In this document: positions 5,262-6,784 of the stretch, piece after piece | How the letters are laid out: each line of letters opens with the position of its first letter | Numbering within the stretch: position 1 is the first letter of the stretch | NCBI GenBank assembly: GCA_937868145.1 | Contig: CALMMH010001001.1 | Location: 1-6,784, forward strand | Reading direction: 5' to 3' | Length of the DNA stretch: 6,784 bases | Source: an uncultured Phycisphaerales bacterium | GTDB taxonomy: Bacteria > Planctomycetota > Phycisphaerae > Sedimentisphaerales > Anaerobacaceae | Notes under the pieces: model-generated | Told to the model about the DNA's origin: nothing | Database searches by the model: none | What the model saw: only the letters and a program-made list of their open reading frames with translations | Made by a program: the position numbers and the translations under genes

Positions 5262-6784
5262 CTAAGGTTGTTTGCGGTAGGTCAGAGTCGCTATGCCCGG
5301 CTTATTTGTGAGAGTGATCAGAAGCCCTTTCTCGAGCAAATGCTGCCCGCGACAGGAGAACTGCTCACCCGTATCGAGATGGGTTACGACGTAGGTGGCG
5401 TCCGGGTCGAGGGCCTGCAATCTCAAACGGGCAGATTCGTAGTCGCTCTCGTGCCGGCGAAACGCCTGGACCATTCCCTGGCCGTTCTCGGGGCGATCGA
5501 ATTGCCAGGCCATCCACACCGCGTTGTCGCGGGTCCAGGACGTCAGCGGATAGAAGTCGCCGTAGTAGTTCGGCGAAATCTGACGCCACTGGGCGATCAG
5601 GCGGCGCAGAGTGGGATAGTCCAAATCCGTCAGACGCACGTCGATGCCCAGGCCGAAACCGGGACAGGCGTTGCTCCAGAAAGCGTAGGGCTCGACCGGG
5701 GTTCGGCCGCTGCCGTAGTAGGAGGCGTTGCGGGTGGCTACGGTGCCCGTGCCGTAGTAGGGCAGCCAGAAGGACATGCCGTACGTCATGCACTGGTGGC
5801 CGGTGGCCTCGTAGGCGTAGTCGCTTCGCCACAGCGGCACCGCCCGGCGCATGGTCTCGACGTCATTGCGTCGGCCGCCGCTGGCGCAGGAGTCGATGAG
5901 CAGGCCGGGATGCCGGCGGATCAGCTCGTCCCAATAGGCGAGGTAGCCCGTGACGTGCTTGATCTCAGTGATGCCTTGACGGTCGGGAGCGTCCGCGGAT
6001 CGCCAGAGATTCAACGGGTCCATATTGAAGTCCTGGCGATACAGGTCGATGCCTTGCTCGGTCAGCAAGCGGTCCACATGGTCGGTGAGCCACTTTCTGG
6101 CCTCGTCATTGCCGAGGTTGAGCAGGCCGCCCTTGGCGCCGCCGAGGATCCATTCGGGATGGTTGTCGGTCAGCCACGTGCCGGCGGTCACCCGCTCCGG
6201 CTCAAACCACACGAGGATCTTGAGACCCTTGCTGTGCGCATGGTCCGAGACCGCCCGTAATCCGCGGGGGAATCGGGCCGGGTCCACCTCCCATGTGCCC
6301 ACGCGGGGCCAGCCGCCGCCGTGATGGACATACCAGCCGGCGTCCATCCACCAGTAGTCCAGTTTGATGCCCTCCTGGAGGTAGCGATCGATGAACAGGA
6401 TCTGCCTGGCCTCGTTGGCGTCGATCATCTCGTTGTACTGACGCGAGCTGGAGGCGAACAGCTTGGGAGCAGGCAGGACACCGTCGGGCTTGGGCATCGA
6501 GTGGGCCATCATCCAACGACGCCAGACGTTCTGGCTGGCGATCCACTGGCCTTTCCAGAATTGCAGCACGATCAGCGGACTGCGAACTTCCTCGCCCGGG
6601 AGCAGCTTGAAGTGAGTCAACTCTTGTCCGGCCTCGAGGTGCAGACCTCTGCTCCCGTCGCGGACGAACTCCGCTGCCCACTGTCCAGGCCAGCCGACAG
6701 AGACGATGAGTCCCTCGCCGCCCCATTCCAGGTTGAAGTACGACCAGTCGGCGTTCGTCGGCCGGCCGCCGGAGCCGCCCAGAT
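5262..6784 (-). CDS. GH36 alpha-galactosidase, C-terminal 506 residues (5' end beyond the right edge)
   Basis: Retaining alpha-galactosidase of clan GH-D that would release terminal alpha-linked galactose from melibiose, raffinose-type sugars or galactomannan side chains. The frame is open from the right edge to a TAG at 5262-5264. The visible part begins in the N-terminal beta-sandwich (LGGSGGRPTNADWSYFNLEW, residues 1-20), passes through the (beta/alpha)8 barrel (about 114-424) and ends in a small C-terminal beta domain. Barrel motifs: DYWWMDAGW (142-150); LYRQDFNMDP, whose Asp251 (codon 6030-6032) is the expected nucleophile; and IDSCASGGRRND, whose Asp307 (codon 5862-5864) is the expected acid/base. 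Both catalytic residues are present, so the enzyme is probably active. Family members are about 650-750 aa, so roughly 150-250 residues, including any signal peptide, are off the edge and location cannot be judged. An in-frame TTG at 6618-6620 is not the start because homologous-looking sequence continues upstream. Alpha-N-acetylgalactosaminidase specificity is not excluded. It lies 184 bp before the CBM9/LamG start, on the same strand. Confidence 0.94.
   Translation of the reverse strand, partial: LGGSGGRPTNADWSYFNLEWGGEGLIVSVGWPGQWAAEFVRDGSRGLHLEAGQELTHFKLLPGEEVRSPLIVLQFWKGQWIASQNVWRRWMMAHSMPKPDGVLPAPKLFASSSRQYNEMIDANEARQILFIDRYLQEGIKLDYWWMDAGWYVHHGGGWPRVGTWEVDPARFPRGLRAVSDHAHSKGLKILVWFEPERVTAGTWLTDNHPEWILGGAKGGLLNLGNDEARKWLTDHVDRLLTEQGIDLYRQDFNMDPLNLWRSADAPDRQGITEIKHVTGYLAYWDELIRRHPGLLIDSCASGGRRNDVETMRRAVPLWRSDYAYEATGHQCMTYGMSFWLPYYGTGTVATRNASYYGSGRTPVEPYAFWSNACPGFGLGIDVRLTDLDYPTLRRLIAQWRQISPNYYGDFYPLTSWTRDNAVWMAWQFDRPENGQGMVQAFRRHESDYESARLRLQALDPDATYVVTHLDTGEQFSCRGQHLLEKGLLITLTNKPGIATLTYRKQP

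Noticed and set aside
5004..6260. A 418-codon plus-strand open frame
   Set aside because: Mostly antisense to the alpha-galactosidase, which has both catalytic motifs on the minus strand; the leading part crosses the structured intergenic region and shows no domain.

Overview
The window holds three protein-coding genes, all on the minus strand: in transcription order the 3' three-quarters of a glycoside hydrolase family 36 (GH36) alpha-galactosidase, a complete large secreted protein with CBM9 and LamG carbohydrate-binding modules, and the 5' part of a membrane sensor histidine kinase. Both edge genes are cut by the window. No RNA genes, CRISPR arrays, insertion sequences or att sites were seen. 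The high G+C content and the mix of a GH36 enzyme, a TPR/CBM9/LamG secreted protein and a large-ectodomain kinase suggest a polysaccharide-degrading bacterium of the PVC group, most likely Planctomycetota (Phycisphaerae-like). That taxonomic call is inference from gene style, not from a marker gene.

Region by region: 1-1617 encodes the kinase N-terminus (signal anchor, about 380-residue extracytoplasmic sensor, second membrane helix, HisKA domain with its phospho-acceptor His); the ATPase domain lies beyond the left edge. 1618-1882 is intergenic, with a candidate kinase promoter preceded by two AGAGTTCC direct repeats exactly 20 bp apart, and an 11-bp perfect hairpin just past the end of the next gene. 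1883-5077 is the CBM9/LamG protein. 5078-5261 is a short but structured intergenic region: ribosome binding site, a roughly 48-nt nested palindrome, two TGTTACCG repeats 11 bp apart and three GC(A/G)CGGAC repeats 10 bp apart. 5262-6784 is the alpha-galactosidase, running off the right edge.

Taken together the genes look like a fragment of a galactoside or galactomannan utilisation region: an enzyme releasing alpha-linked galactose, a secreted non-catalytic protein that probably binds polysaccharide, and a two-component sensor that could report on envelope or nutrient state. The functional link is inferred only from adjacency and strand. The long plus-strand open frames here are antisense shadows of these genes. 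I do not see a clearly novel system; the most noteworthy items are the protein architectures and the dense repeat and palindrome structure of the two intergenic regions.
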